Shown here: in pieces, positions 8,345 to 17,766 of the stretch
How positions within the stretch are numbered: position 1 is the first letter of the stretch
How the letters are laid out: every line of letters starts with the position of its first letter
Assembly (NCBI GenBank): GCA_029238215.1
Contig: JAQWGN010000015.1
Span: forward strand, 62,001 to 126,000
Origin: Flavobacteriaceae bacterium
Lineage (GTDB): Bacteria > Bacteroidota > Bacteroidia > Flavobacteriales > Flavobacteriaceae
Length of the DNA: 64,000 nt
Reading direction: 5' to 3'
Translations under genes and position numbers: made by a program
Notes under the pieces: model-generated
Database searches by the model: none
Told to the model about the DNA's origin: nothing
What the model saw: the letters and a program-made list of their open reading frames with translations, nothing else

Positions 8345-9234
8345 CTAGGCGCTTCGTACCGCTTGGTTACTAAGTAAACCCCCGCCACTACTACTACAGC
8401 AGCAACGACTTTAGAAACCGTAAACTCATCTGCGCCAACGGCAATAGCATACGCAATACCAATAAGGGGTTGCAGGTATGTAAATACACCAATTGTACTG
8501 GCCTTTAATTGCTTTAGCGCGTATACATTTAGCAAGTAAGTCAAAAAGGTTGTTCCTAAAACTACATATCCAAACCGCCAAATTGCTTCAAAAGGGAGTT
8601 CCGACCACGAAACCACACCAAACTCCTTGTAGGTGAATGGCAAAGCCATCAAAAACCCAAATGAAAACAACCATTTGAGCAAGTGAACTGTAGTATATTT
8701 TGCAGAAAGTGACTTAACCAATACCAAATACATCCCAAAACTAGCAGCGTTAAATAAAAACAACGTATTGCCCAACGGGATATTGGGCGCATCCTGCCGA
8801 AGCTCGTTTCCAAATAAAATCAATACTACAGCTCCTAGAAACCCCAGTAATACCCCTACAACTCTTGACAGACCCAATCGCTCTTTGATAAGAAAAACCG
8901 AAAAAACAAACACCAATATGGGAGTTATGGTAATTAAAACCGCACTGTTTATGGGAGTAGAAAATTCAATTCCTTTAAAAAAACAGAGCATGTTTACCGC
9001 CATCCCCAGCAAGGCACAAAGCAACATCCTAGGTAAATCGGTACGAGCAATGGATTGCTTAGGAATAAAGAAACTAAAAAACCAAAAAAGAATAGCAGCA
9101 CCCAATAACCGAACTTGCACAAAACCGAACCCCTGAATATAGGTTGGCATTACTTCTTTTGCAATGGTATGATTTAGCCCGTAGATGGTTGTAGCTCCAA
9201 GCGCAGCGAGTAGCGCTAACTTTCTTTTATCCAT
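8341..9234 (-). CDS. EamA-family (DMT superfamily) transporter
   Basis: A 297-residue protein with about ten membrane helices arranged as two EamA repeats of roughly 140 residues. The N-terminal half contains GLNHTIAKEVMP, and the C-terminal half ends with FTYLQPLIGIAYAIAVG, the typical EamA P-x-hydrophobic-G helix. Members export amino acids or other small metabolites through the inner membrane. The start overlaps the end of the ArsC-like gene by 8 bases, so the two are probably one transcript. The substrate cannot be predicted. Confidence 0.82.
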   Translation of the reverse strand: MDKRKLALLAALGATTIYGLNHTIAKEVMPTYIQGFGFVQVRLLGAAILFWFFSFFIPKQSIARTDLPRMLLCALLGMAVNMLCFFKGIEFSTPINSAVLITITPILVFVFSVFLIKERLGLSRVVGVLLGFLGAVVLILFGNELRQDAPNIPLGNTLFLFNAASFGMYLVLVKSLSAKYTTVHLLKWLFSFGFLMALPFTYKEFGVVSWSELPFEAIWRFGYVVLGTTFLTYLLNVYALKQLKASTIGVFTYLQPLIGIAYAIAVGADEFTVSKVVAAVVVVAGVYLVTKRYEAPS

Positions 9235-9583
9235 CTAAGGCAACTTTCATAGCGGCCACAGTAGCCTTAGCGTTTCCTATAAACAGCGATCCATTCCATA
9301 GTAGAATAGGCCTTTTAAGACAGCTATATTCCGTTTCAAGTAATGATTTACACACGGCTTCAGTAAATACAGTGCCCTCACTTTTTAGACGGGCATAAAC
9401 ACGCCCTCTTTTGTTTATCAACGCTTCATAACTTTGTGTATGTGCGTATAAATATGCCAATTGTTCAGCAGTTATTAGTTGCTCTTTTACATCTTGTAAG
9501 TAAGAAGCGCCTTCAATTTCTAATGATTTTATAATCCGAATACAGGTAGAACAACTCGATAGGTATAGAAACGTATTTTTCAT
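9227..9583 (-). CDS. ArsC/Spx-family thiol protein
   Basis: A small 118-residue protein with a thioredoxin-like ArsC fold. The N-terminus carries SSCSTCIRI with Cys11 and Cys14, the CxxC form typical of Spx/YffB-like members, and a later region KRPILLWNGSLFIG resembles the RP-hydrophobic motif of the family. Classic ArsC reduces arsenate with glutathione or glutaredoxin, but no arsenic genes lie nearby, so a general thiol redox or Spx-like role is at least as likely. Translation starts at ATG 9583; the metB gene diverges from the same 83-base gap, which holds -7 boxes for both directions. Confidence 0.72.
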   Translation of the reverse strand: MKNTFLYLSSCSTCIRIIKSLEIEGASYLQDVKEQLITAEQLAYLYAHTQSYEALINKRGRVYARLKSEGTVFTEAVCKSLLETEYSCLKRPILLWNGSLFIGNAKATVAAMKVALDG

Positions 9584-9632
9584 AATGCGACAAAGGTCTG
9601 TGAAATAAATGAAATAATGGAGATGCTTTTGC

Positions 9633-9640
9633 CAAACTTA
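9633..9640 (-). promoter_or_regulatory. -7 box for the ArsC-like/EamA transcript
   Basis: The minus strand reads TAAGTTTG (TAnnTTTG consensus), 49 bases before the ATG at 9583. It lies two bases from the opposite-strand metB box, so the two promoters would compete for polymerase. Confidence 0.4.
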
Positions 9641-9642
9641 AA

Positions 9643-9650
9643 TACATTTG
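9643..9650 (+). promoter_or_regulatory. -7 box for metB
   Basis: TACATTTG matches TAnnTTTG exactly and ends 16 bases before the metB ATG at 9667. No convincing -33 element at 19-20 bases. Confidence 0.5.
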
Positions 9651-9666
9651 TGTTTTACTTTCAGCT

Positions 9667-10821
9667 ATGGCAAACGATAAATTAAAATTTAACTCACGGA
9701 CCATTCACGGTGGACAACAACCAGATAAGGCTTACGGCTCGGTAATGCCCCCCGTTTATCTAACGTCTACATACGCCCAAACAAAGCCAGGAGCGCACCT
9801 TGGCTATGAATACAGCAGGTCGCATAACCCAACACGAACCGCTCTTGAAAACTCTTTAGCAAGTATCGAATCTGGCAAGCATGCGCTTGCCTTTGCTTCT
9901 GGGATGGCAGCGATTGATGCCGTAATTAAATTGCTTCAGCCAGGAGATGAAGTGATTTCCACCAATGATTTATATGGAGGCACCTACCGCATTTTTACAA
10001 AGATTTTTGCCAACTATGGTATAAAATTTCATTTTGTCCCGATGGGAGAGCTAGATCAAGTAGAAAAGCATATTAATAAAAACACCAAGTTGTTGTGGGT
10101 AGAAACGCCAACGAATCCGCTTATGCAGATCGTAGATATTAAAGCGATGAAAGCCATAGCAAAAGCAAACGGGTTGCTGCTTGCTGTAGACAACACTTTC
10201 GCTTCCCCATACTTACAACGCCCTTTAGAGTTGGGTGCCGATATTGTCATGCATTCTGCTACAAAATACCTGGGGGGGCATAGTGATGTGGTCCTAGGGG
10301 CATTGGTGTTGAAAGATGACGAACTCACAGAACGACTGGCGTTTATTCAAAATGCAAGTGGTGCCGTACCAGGACCGCTAGATGCATTTTTGGTATTAAG
10401 GGGAATTAAAACCCTCCATGTACGCATGCAGCGTCATTGTGAAAACGGACGCGCTGTTGCCGAATTTTTAGCGGCTAACCCTGCAATTGAAAAGGTATAT
10501 TGGCCTGGATTTGAACACCATCCAAATCATGAGGTGGCAAAAGCTCAAATGGATGATTTTGGCGGAATGATTTCATTTATTCATAAAGACAGTACGCTAG
10601 AAAAAGCTGTTGCGATTGTTTCTGCACTCAAGGTTTTTACACTTGCCGAGTCTTTAGGTGGCGTAGAGAGTCTTGCGGGTCATCCCGCTAGTATGACCCA
10701 CGCATCTATTCCAAAAGAAGCACGTGAAAAAACAGGAATTACAGATGGGTTAATCCGACTAAGCATCGGAATCGAAGACAGCGAGGATTTACTTGCTGAC
10801 CTTGCTCAAGCGATAAACTAA
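9667..10821 (+). CDS. metB: Cystathionine gamma-synthase (trans-sulfuration PLP enzyme)
   Basis: A 384-residue, fold-type I PLP enzyme of the Cys/Met metabolism family. YEYSRSHNPTR (48-58), SGMAAI (78-83), the PLP-binding Asp in AVDNTFASP (175) and the Schiff-base lysine K200 in MHSATKYLGGHSD are all present, and the C-terminal ESLGGVESL motif is intact. It would condense an activated homoserine ester with cysteine to form cystathionine, or run the gamma-lyase reaction; synthase and lyase are hard to separate by sequence. It is expressed alone, with its own -7 box, divergent from the ArsC-like gene. Confidence 0.82.
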   Translation: MANDKLKFNSRTIHGGQQPDKAYGSVMPPVYLTSTYAQTKPGAHLGYEYSRSHNPTRTALENSLASIESGKHALAFASGMAAIDAVIKLLQPGDEVISTNDLYGGTYRIFTKIFANYGIKFHFVPMGELDQVEKHINKNTKLLWVETPTNPLMQIVDIKAMKAIAKANGLLLAVDNTFASPYLQRPLELGADIVMHSATKYLGGHSDVVLGALVLKDDELTERLAFIQNASGAVPGPLDAFLVLRGIKTLHVRMQRHCENGRAVAEFLAANPAIEKVYWPGFEHHPNHEVAKAQMDDFGGMISFIHKDSTLEKAVAIVSALKVFTLAESLGGVESLAGHPASMTHASIPKEAREKTGITDGLIRLSIGIEDSEDLLADLAQAIN

Positions 10822-10836
10822 GTTCTAAATAAAACG

Positions 10837-10844
10837 TACATTCG
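10837..10844 (+). promoter_or_regulatory. -7-like box for gdhA
   Basis: TACATTCG, one base off TAnnTTTG, 19 bases before the gdhA ATG. The same CGTACATTCG decamer occurs before asd, where a TTG lies at the right -33 distance. Confidence 0.4.
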
Positions 10845-10863
10845 GGTACCAAACGTATTTCTT

Positions 10864-12204
10864 ATGGATCAAATTGTAAGGAGTTTCTTAAACGAAGTGG
10901 GCAGCAGAAACACGCATGAACCTGAGTTTATGCAAGCTGTCACAGAAGTAGCCCAAACCGTAATTCCGTATATCGTAGCTAACGACATCTATCATGGTAA
11001 AAACATTCTAATGCGGATGGTTGAACCAGAAAGGGTGGTGATGTTTCGCGTTCCCTGGGTTGATGATAAAGGCGAAATTCGAGTGAATAGGGGATATCGC
11101 ATTGAAATGAATTCTGCCATTGGCCCCTACAAAGGAGGTTTGCGATTTCATGAATCGGTCAATATGAGTATTTTAAAATTTTTGGCGTTTGAACAAGTAT
11201 TCAAAAATGCCCTTACAACGCTTCCTATGGGTGGAGGAAAAGGAGGTGCAGATTTTAATCCAAAGGGTAAATCAGACGCAGAGGTAATGCGTTTTTGTCA
11301 AAGCTTTATGACTGAATTATTCCGTCATATCGGCCCAAACCGCGACATTCCTGCTGGAGACATAGGCGTGGGAGGTCGTGAAATCGGCTATATGTTTGGT
11401 CAATACAAACGATTAAAAAATGAGTTTACAGGAGTGTTAACAGGCAAGGGAATCTCATGGGGTGGATCCCTTATTCGCCCTGAAGCTACAGGATATGGTG
11501 CTGTTTATTTTGCCCAAAACATGTTGCAAACAAGAGGAGAGTCTATTGAAGGGAAGACGGTAGTTATTTCGGGTTCTGGTAATGTTGCACAATATGCCGC
11601 CGAAAAAGCCATTCAACTTGGGGCAACGGTTCTTACGCTCTCTGATTCATCTGGATTCATCTACGACCCAGACGGCATCGATCAAGAAAAACTAGCCTAT
11701 GTTATGCAGCTCAAAAACATTGATCGCAAGCGAATCCACGAATACGTAGAACGATATCCAAAGGCAAGCTTCAATAAAGCTCAAAAACCCTGGGGTATTG
11801 CTTGTGAGGTTGCGATGCCTTGTGCAACACAGAACGAACTCGATGAAAAAAGCGCAAAACAGCTGGTTGAAAACGGTTGTTACTGTATTAGCGAAGGAGC
11901 AAACATGCCCTCAACTCCAGAAGCGATCATTCAATTTCATGAAAACAAAGTATTATATGCTCCCGGCAAAGCGTCTAACGCCGGCGGAGTTGCTGTTTCT
12001 GGCCTTGAGATGGCACAAAACTCCTTACGGTATAATTGGACCCGTCAAGAAGTTGATAAACGCCTACAAGACATTATGGAAGACATTCACAAGGCGTGTA
12101 TGGAATATGGGGCCGAAAACGGCAGTATAAATTATGAAAAAGGCGCCAACATAGCAGGGTTTGTTAAGGTTGCTGATGCCATGCTTGCACAAGGGGTTGT
12201 ATAA
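10864..12204 (+). CDS. gdhA: NADP-dependent glutamate dehydrogenase
   Basis: A 446-residue hexameric class I glutamate dehydrogenase, of usual length. GYRIEMNSAIGPYKGGLRFH (78-97), K126 in LPMGGGKGGADF, and the ammonium-assimilation motif GDIGVGGREIG are all conserved. The C-terminal Rossmann domain has GSGNVAQYAAEKA near 237, and SNAGGVAVSGLEMAQNS completes the active site. It makes glutamate from 2-oxoglutarate and ammonium in the cytosol. The enzyme is preceded by its own -7-like box and followed, 32 bases later, by porZ in the same direction. Confidence 0.95.
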   Translation: MDQIVRSFLNEVGSRNTHEPEFMQAVTEVAQTVIPYIVANDIYHGKNILMRMVEPERVVMFRVPWVDDKGEIRVNRGYRIEMNSAIGPYKGGLRFHESVNMSILKFLAFEQVFKNALTTLPMGGGKGGADFNPKGKSDAEVMRFCQSFMTELFRHIGPNRDIPAGDIGVGGREIGYMFGQYKRLKNEFTGVLTGKGISWGGSLIRPEATGYGAVYFAQNMLQTRGESIEGKTVVISGSGNVAQYAAEKAIQLGATVLTLSDSSGFIYDPDGIDQEKLAYVMQLKNIDRKRIHEYVERYPKASFNKAQKPWGIACEVAMPCATQNELDEKSAKQLVENGCYCISEGANMPSTPEAIIQFHENKVLYAPGKASNAGGVAVSGLEMAQNSLRYNWTRQEVDKRLQDIMEDIHKACMEYGAENGSINYEKGANIAGFVKVADAMLAQGVV

Positions 12205-12236
12205 TATACCATAGCCATGATTTCACCGTTTCTTAT

Positions 12237-14519
12237 ATGATGATAACAATCAGGCAGTTAATTAATTTGTTGTTCCTAACACTATGTGTTAATGTTCTTA
12301 TTGCCCAAAACAGGCAATGGGAATCTATGTACTCGTATAACAACACAACACTTGCGATAGTCTTAGACGACAAGATCGTAGCAGCTGCTGATAATGCTAT
12401 TTTTGTGTACAACACAACACAAAATACTTTCGAAACAATTACAACTATAGAAGGTTTATCTGGAGAAAATTTCTCAGCGATAGAAATCTACGAAAATTTC
12501 ATTTTGGCAGGACAAGAAAACGGAACGGTTGCTAAAGTGAATAGCATTTCAAAAGAAGTTAAGCTAGATAGCTCCATCGAACGGAATTCCGCCATAAACG
12601 CCAACGAAAAATCCATTAACGACATTTATGTAACAGATGACACAGCCTATTTATCTACCGGATTTGGTATTGTTGAACTAAACCCCTTAACACTAGAATT
12701 TGGAGACACGTATTATTTTGGATCCACCAGCAGCAGAATAGCTGTAATGCAAACAGTGGTTTATCAAGACCAACTTTATGCAGCCACAGATCAAGGAATT
12801 TATCGAACGTCTTTAAACAATGCACAACGCCTTCAATTCTCAAGCTGGGAACAAGTATCATCTGGGAAATGGGCTGCCATTTGGAATCAAGATGGGAACG
12901 TATTTGCCGCTCAGGACTTGGGTAATGCGGTTAGCTTCCACCAATGCACACCAACCTTGGTAGAAAAAGTGCGTTTTTCAGGCGCTGTTAAACATGTTGA
13001 ACCACATGAAAATGGGGTTGTGTTAACGCTTTCAAAAGTGTATAAACTCGATAAGACATTTCTTGTTAAAGAGACGATTTCAGATATTGAAGAAGTTAGC
13101 AACAATACTTACACTTTTGGAATCGTATATAATGGCGAGACATGGCTTGGAACTTCAGACCAAGGGTTGATTCGATATACATCACCAGAAAACTACAATT
13201 TTGTAAGCCCACAAGGGCCTCTAAAAAACAGCATTTTTGACATTGAGTCTTTATCAAACGAATTATGGATAGCACACGGAGATTACACGTTGTTTTACGA
13301 TCCTTCGCCAGGTAGAAGATACGGCTTAAGCCATTCCAAAGAAGGGCAATGGATTAACATTAAAAACAGTGCGCTTTTTAACGCAATAAACCTTTCTAGG
13401 GTAGTTGTACATCCTACTATTATTGGAACTGCTTATGCGTGTTCTTTTACTAGCGGTATCGTACTTTTAGAAGACAATACCCCAGCAGTTTTGTGGAATC
13501 AAAATAATAGCGGCCTAGAGAGTCTGTCTTTTGAAGGGCCAGATTATGTCAGTATTCGTGTACGAGACGTAGTTGTTGATGAACAAGGCAACCTTTGGTC
13601 CATAACCACATTTGTGAAAGAGGGATTAAAAAAACTCAGCCCTACAGGCCAATGGACGTCTTTTGATTTGTCTGAAGTTGTATTGGATTATAAAAAAGAG
13701 GCAGGGTACTCAAATTTAGAGCTATTTAATAACAAATACTTGTTCTTTGGCAGCTTAAATAGTGGACTTATAGGTGTAGACATATCTCAATCACCTCCAC
13801 AGATGAAACGAATTATGGGCGGCGATAATGGCTTACCAAGCGATGATATTCGTAGTATCCGCTTAGACAAAGACAATCGATTATGGGTTGGCACGCGTGA
13901 AGGAATTGCTGTATTGTATGCACCCAACCGTTTTTTTGAAGATGACACTGAGCTTCGTTCAATCGTAATTTCAGAAGGTGGAAACCTTCGAGAATTGTTG
14001 AGCGGTCAACTAATAACAGATATTGAGGTAGATGGTAATAATCAGAAATGGATAAGTACAGCAAATTCTGGCGTGTTTTTGGTTAGCCCAGACGGCACAG
14101 AAACCTTACAATATTTCACAAAAGAGAATAGCCCCCTTCCAACATCTTCGGTCAAAACAATAGGGATTGATAACAGCACAGGGAAAGTGTTTTTGGGGAC
14201 TCTAAAAGGAATGGTTTCTTTTCAAGGAGACGCATACCAAGAGTCTGAATCTCTTGATCAGGTTAGTGTGTTTCCCAACCCTGTTAGACCCAATTATACG
14301 GGAAAATTGACCATTAGAGGCTTGCAGCAAAATGCACGTATAAAAATCACAGATATTGCAGGAAACTTAGTCCATGACACTTCTAGTGAAGGAGGAAGTA
14401 TTAGCTGGGATTTACGCTCATTTTCTGGAAAACGTGTAGCCTCTGGCGTATATTTGATTTTTGTTTCTACAAAAGACGGGCTAGACAGCACGGTAAAAAA
14501 AGTAATGATCATAAATTGA
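12237..14519 (+). CDS. porZ: PorZ-like T9SS attachment-complex protein (beta-propeller plus sorting domain)
   Basis: A 760-residue exported protein. The signal peptide covers about residues 1-24 (cleavage after LIAQ). The body is a beta-propeller array resembling two-component-regulator propeller repeats, with signatures such as IRLDKDNRLWVGTREGI and ITTIEGLSGENF. The last 80 residues form a type-A C-terminal domain: VFPNPVRPNYTGKLTIRG, KITDIAGNLV and the closing ASGVYLIFV. PorZ is part of the cell-surface attachment complex that handles T9SS cargo with A-LPS; it is known next to recO in related genomes, as here. Length matches the Porphyromonas protein (about 776 residues). Start ATG 12237 is followed directly by a second ATG. 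The stop overlaps the recO start by one base (TGATG). Confidence 0.82.
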   Translation: MMITIRQLINLLFLTLCVNVLIAQNRQWESMYSYNNTTLAIVLDDKIVAAADNAIFVYNTTQNTFETITTIEGLSGENFSAIEIYENFILAGQENGTVAKVNSISKEVKLDSSIERNSAINANEKSINDIYVTDDTAYLSTGFGIVELNPLTLEFGDTYYFGSTSSRIAVMQTVVYQDQLYAATDQGIYRTSLNNAQRLQFSSWEQVSSGKWAAIWNQDGNVFAAQDLGNAVSFHQCTPTLVEKVRFSGAVKHVEPHENGVVLTLSKVYKLDKTFLVKETISDIEEVSNNTYTFGIVYNGETWLGTSDQGLIRYTSPENYNFVSPQGPLKNSIFDIESLSNELWIAHGDYTLFYDPSPGRRYGLSHSKEGQWINIKNSALFNAINLSRVVVHPTIIGTAYACSFTSGIVLLEDNTPAVLWNQNNSGLESLSFEGPDYVSIRVRDVVVDEQGNLWSITTFVKEGLKKLSPTGQWTSFDLSEVVLDYKKEAGYSNLELFNNKYLFFGSLNSGLIGVDISQSPPQMKRIMGGDNGLPSDDIRSIRLDKDNRLWVGTREGIAVLYAPNRFFEDDTELRSIVISEGGNLRELLSGQLITDIEVDGNNQKWISTANSGVFLVSPDGTETLQYFTKENSPLPTSSVKTIGIDNSTGKVFLGTLKGMVSFQGDAYQESESLDQVSVFPNPVRPNYTGKLTIRGLQQNARIKITDIAGNLVHDTSSEGGSISWDLRSFSGKRVASGVYLIFVSTKDGLDSTVKKVMIIN

Positions 14520-15244
14520 TGGAACAACCGTCGAAAGCGTTTGTGTTACACACCATAAAATACGGGGAGACGAGTATCATCCTTCACTGCTATACACAGC
14601 GGCATGGAATTAGAGCTTATGTTGTTAAAGGCGTGCGCTCAGTTAAGCGCAACAAAGCGTTTTCTATGGGGATGTTTCAACCCCTGACGCAATTAGAAGT
14701 TGTAGCGACTTCACCCAATCGTTCAGGACTTTCAGTATTAAAATCTGCAAAAATTACAAACCCCTACTCTACGGTCAATGTTGAGATTACAAAATCGAGC
14801 GTTTGTATGTTTTTGGCTGAAGTTTTTCGATCAGTGTTAAACGAGGAAGAAGAAAACCTGGCCCTTTATGCCTTTTTAGAGCACGCATTCTATTGGTTAG
14901 ACAGTCAAGAACAAATAGCAAACTTCCATCTTTTTGTTATGATTCATCTAACCAAGTATTTAGGTTTTTTCCCTGATGTAACAAGCGTAAATTATCCGTA
15001 TTTTGACCTACAAAGTGGACAGTTTTCCGAACATGCTGTAAGTAAGGACTGCATTAGCGGAGATGAAATAGTTTTATTAAAACAATACTTAGGTATAAAA
15101 TTTGATAGGATAAAAGAAGTTTTGGTTTCATCTGAACAACGAAGAAAGCTTTTGAACGTGTTATTACGATACTATCACTTGCATATCCAAGAGTTTAAAA
15201 CACCAAAATCATTAGAGGTTTTATATGAAGTATTTCATAAATAG
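14519..15244 (+). CDS. recO: DNA repair protein RecO
   Basis: A 241-residue RecO, which binds single-stranded DNA and loads RecA together with RecR. The N-terminal OB fold includes AFVLHTIKYGETSIILHCYT and the basic GVRSVKRNKAF segment, followed by a helical C-terminal domain. A TTG one codon upstream is possible, but ATG 14519 gives the usual start and couples to the porZ stop. The 3' end overlaps the TonB receptor start by 20 bases. The normal RecO zinc-finger cysteines are not evident, which is common outside some lineages. Confidence 0.9.
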   Translation: MEQPSKAFVLHTIKYGETSIILHCYTQRHGIRAYVVKGVRSVKRNKAFSMGMFQPLTQLEVVATSPNRSGLSVLKSAKITNPYSTVNVEITKSSVCMFLAEVFRSVLNEEEENLALYAFLEHAFYWLDSQEQIANFHLFVMIHLTKYLGFFPDVTSVNYPYFDLQSGQFSEHAVSKDCISGDEIVLLKQYLGIKFDRIKEVLVSSEQRRKLLNVLLRYYHLHIQEFKTPKSLEVLYEVFHK

Positions 15245-17690
15245 TTTATTTCTTGCTTTTGGGCTGAGTTGTTTCGCTCAACGCGTAGTGCTTAAAGATG
15301 CGGTAACGAATCAAGCACTTCCGAACGTAACTGTTGTAGATACTGAAAAAGAGCGCTATACTACCTCAGACTCTCTTGGAATAGTACATTTAGATTCTTT
15401 TTCCAATAAAGATCAGATCAGATTTATTCATATGGGCTACAGTATATATGAAAAGCGTAAGGATCAGATCAAGTCAAATCAAATAATTTGGATGAATCCT
15501 GATGCTGAAAACCTCAACGAAATTGTGTTATCAGTCTCTCGAATGACTGTAAATAAACAACGCCTAGCACAACAAGTAGGAATTTTAACCCAAGATGAAA
15601 TTCAAAAGCAAAACCCGGAGAATACTGCGGTTATGTTACGTGAAGTTCCTGGAGTTCGTGTACAGCAATCACAAGGAGGCGGGGGAAGCCCCGTTTTACG
15701 TGGTTTTGAAGCAAATCGTGTACTTTTAGTGGTAGACGGTGTACGTCTAAACAACGCGATTTCTCGCTCAGGACACGCGCACAACGCACTCACGATTGAT
15801 CCCCTTAGTTTAAGCCGAACAGAAATTATCTTTGGCCCCTCTTCTGTAGGGTATGGCTCCGATGCGCTTGGAGGAGTTATACATTTTTATACCAAAACCC
15901 CATTAATTAATCAAGAAAAGAAAATACATCTTTCAGGATCTTCATCCTATGATTTTCGACAAAACACATTAAAACAATCAGCACAGTTTGAGTATAGCGC
16001 CACCAAATGGGCGATGCTTCATCAGCTTTCATTTTCTAGTTTTGGTGATATTGTAATGGGAAGCCGTAGAGCCCACGGGTATAACGATTGGGGGAAAGTA
16101 CATCAATACTCTCAAAACAGTAATTATTACTTCAATGCCACGCCCTCTAAAAATGCGGATCCGTTAGTACAACGTAATTCTGGGTACCAACAACTTGATC
16201 TTTTACAAAAATGGATTTATCACACCCCCAACGGAGTCAAATTCACGCTCAACCTTCAAGGATCAATAACTGAAAACATTCCACGGTTTGATAAGCTTAC
16301 AGAAAAATGGGAAGGCGACCTGCGCTTTGCCCGTTGGGAATATGGCCCACAAAAACGAGTTCTGATTTCCCCTCAAATTAGTTTTATAGGCAATACTGCG
16401 TTGATGGATTCTGGAAAGATTGTAGCAGCAGTACAGCTTATAGAAGAGTCTAGAATACAAAGAAAATTTTCTAGTTTCGACCGTCAAACTCAAAAAGAGC
16501 AAGTGAATGTGTATAGCTTAAATGCAGATTTTAAAGCCAAAGCATCAAACAAAAGTGAACTTTCATATGGTGCTGAAATAACTCACAACCTTATCCGTTC
16601 TACTGCCTTTGCTGAACAACTTGAGGTCGATGGTAATACAATTTTGTCTCTTGGCGCTAAAACGGCAATTGCTACCCGCTATCCCAGTGCGGGAAGCACG
16701 TATTCAACAATTGCAGCTTATATGGATTATCGTAAGTATTTGACCTCAAAAAGCACCCTTACCTTAGGCGCACGCTATACGCTAACAGAAATAGATGCAC
16801 GTTGGTCCGAACAACCCCTTATAGATGCAGGTCTTGGGCATGTTTATCAAAATCATCAATCGTCAAATGTAACGATAGGGTACAATTATCAATCTAATAA
16901 ACAATGGCAACTCAAGGCCTTATTTTCTACAGGCTTTAGAGCTCCAAATATTGATGATTTAGGAAAGACCCGCGAAAACAATGGCATATTGTCTGTTCCA
17001 AATTTGCAACTCAAACCAGAATATATTTATAGCACCGACCTAGGTGTAAAAAAACAGTGGGGAGACGGCTCATACATTGAGGGCAACGGCTATTTTGCTT
17101 TTGTAAACGACTATATCGCCCGTGGCCCTTACATGTTTCTACACGATGCTTCTACCTCCGATCCAAAAACCTTGATTTTTTCTGGGGATGAAGTAATGAC
17201 AACTGCCAATATTAATGTCGGATTAGTTAAAGTGGCGGGTTTCAGCACACAAGCCAAATGGCAGCTCAGCTCAAAGCTTTCATACCAAGGGTCTGCCACA
17301 CTAACCAAAGGTTGGGGAAATACAAAAAGTGGAAACCTTCCATCAATTAGCCCTTTATTTCTTGCACAAAAACTGAAATGGGATCTGCTCAAGGGGGAAG
17401 TCTCTTTGCGATGGCATCACGCTAGAGCAAAAGCAGCACATAACTTTAGCCCTTGGGGAGAGGACGGCCTTGAAGAAACGCCCCTGCTTTCAAATGAAAT
17501 GGAAACGCCGATCTATGCAGGTGCCCCATCCTGGCATCGTTGGGATATTGAAGCAGGGTTTCCATTAAGCAACGCTGTAAAGCTTTCAGCAGGCATTTTT
17601 AACCTATGGGACACGCATTACCGTGAATTTGCTTCAGGCATTTCAGCACCAGGGCGCACCCTTAAGCTTGTTGTTCGCTATGATTTGTAA
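15225..17690 (+). CDS. TonB-dependent outer-membrane receptor with carboxypeptidase-like N-terminal domain
   Basis: An 821-residue receptor. Signal peptide about 1-19 (ends in SCFAQ). Residues 20-100 form a carboxypeptidase-regulatory-like beta-sandwich common in Bacteroidota receptors. The plug domain (about 105-225) contains MLREVPGVRVQQSQGG, VLRGFEANRVLLVVDGVRLN and IFGPSSVGYGSDALGGVIHF. A 22-strand barrel ends with LKLVVRYDL. It takes up a TonB-energised substrate across the outer membrane. The layout resembles hemin or siderophore receptors, but the ligand is not clear. No SusD partner is present, arguing against glycan uptake. It follows recO, an arrangement seen in related bacteria. 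Confidence 0.88.
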   Translation: MKYFINSLFLAFGLSCFAQRVVLKDAVTNQALPNVTVVDTEKERYTTSDSLGIVHLDSFSNKDQIRFIHMGYSIYEKRKDQIKSNQIIWMNPDAENLNEIVLSVSRMTVNKQRLAQQVGILTQDEIQKQNPENTAVMLREVPGVRVQQSQGGGGSPVLRGFEANRVLLVVDGVRLNNAISRSGHAHNALTIDPLSLSRTEIIFGPSSVGYGSDALGGVIHFYTKTPLINQEKKIHLSGSSSYDFRQNTLKQSAQFEYSATKWAMLHQLSFSSFGDIVMGSRRAHGYNDWGKVHQYSQNSNYYFNATPSKNADPLVQRNSGYQQLDLLQKWIYHTPNGVKFTLNLQGSITENIPRFDKLTEKWEGDLRFARWEYGPQKRVLISPQISFIGNTALMDSGKIVAAVQLIEESRIQRKFSSFDRQTQKEQVNVYSLNADFKAKASNKSELSYGAEITHNLIRSTAFAEQLEVDGNTILSLGAKTAIATRYPSAGSTYSTIAAYMDYRKYLTSKSTLTLGARYTLTEIDARWSEQPLIDAGLGHVYQNHQSSNVTIGYNYQSNKQWQLKALFSTGFRAPNIDDLGKTRENNGILSVPNLQLKPEYIYSTDLGVKKQWGDGSYIEGNGYFAFVNDYIARGPYMFLHDASTSDPKTLIFSGDEVMTTANINVGLVKVAGFSTQAKWQLSSKLSYQGSATLTKGWGNTKSGNLPSISPLFLAQKLKWDLLKGEVSLRWHHARAKAAHNFSPWGEDGLEETPLLSNEMETPIYAGAPSWHRWDIEAGFPLSNAVKLSAGIFNLWDTHYREFASGISAPGRTLKLVVRYDL

Positions 17691-17733
17691 CTATTCACTT
17701 CAAGAAGAACACAACTTTTTGGGCTAAAATGGT

Positions 17734-17741
17734 TACTTTCG
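17734..17741 (+). promoter_or_regulatory. -7-like box for ileS
   Basis: TACTTTCG, one base off the TAnnTTTG consensus, 25 bases before the TTG start of ileS. Confidence 0.35.
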
Positions 17742-17766
17742 CAAGCATAATTTTTAGCTCAATCGT

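Noticed and set aside
9227-9583. Calling the ArsC-like protein an arsenate reductase of an arsenic operon
   Set aside because: No arsR, arsB or acr3-type neighbour is present, and the CxxC form is equally typical of Spx-like proteins.
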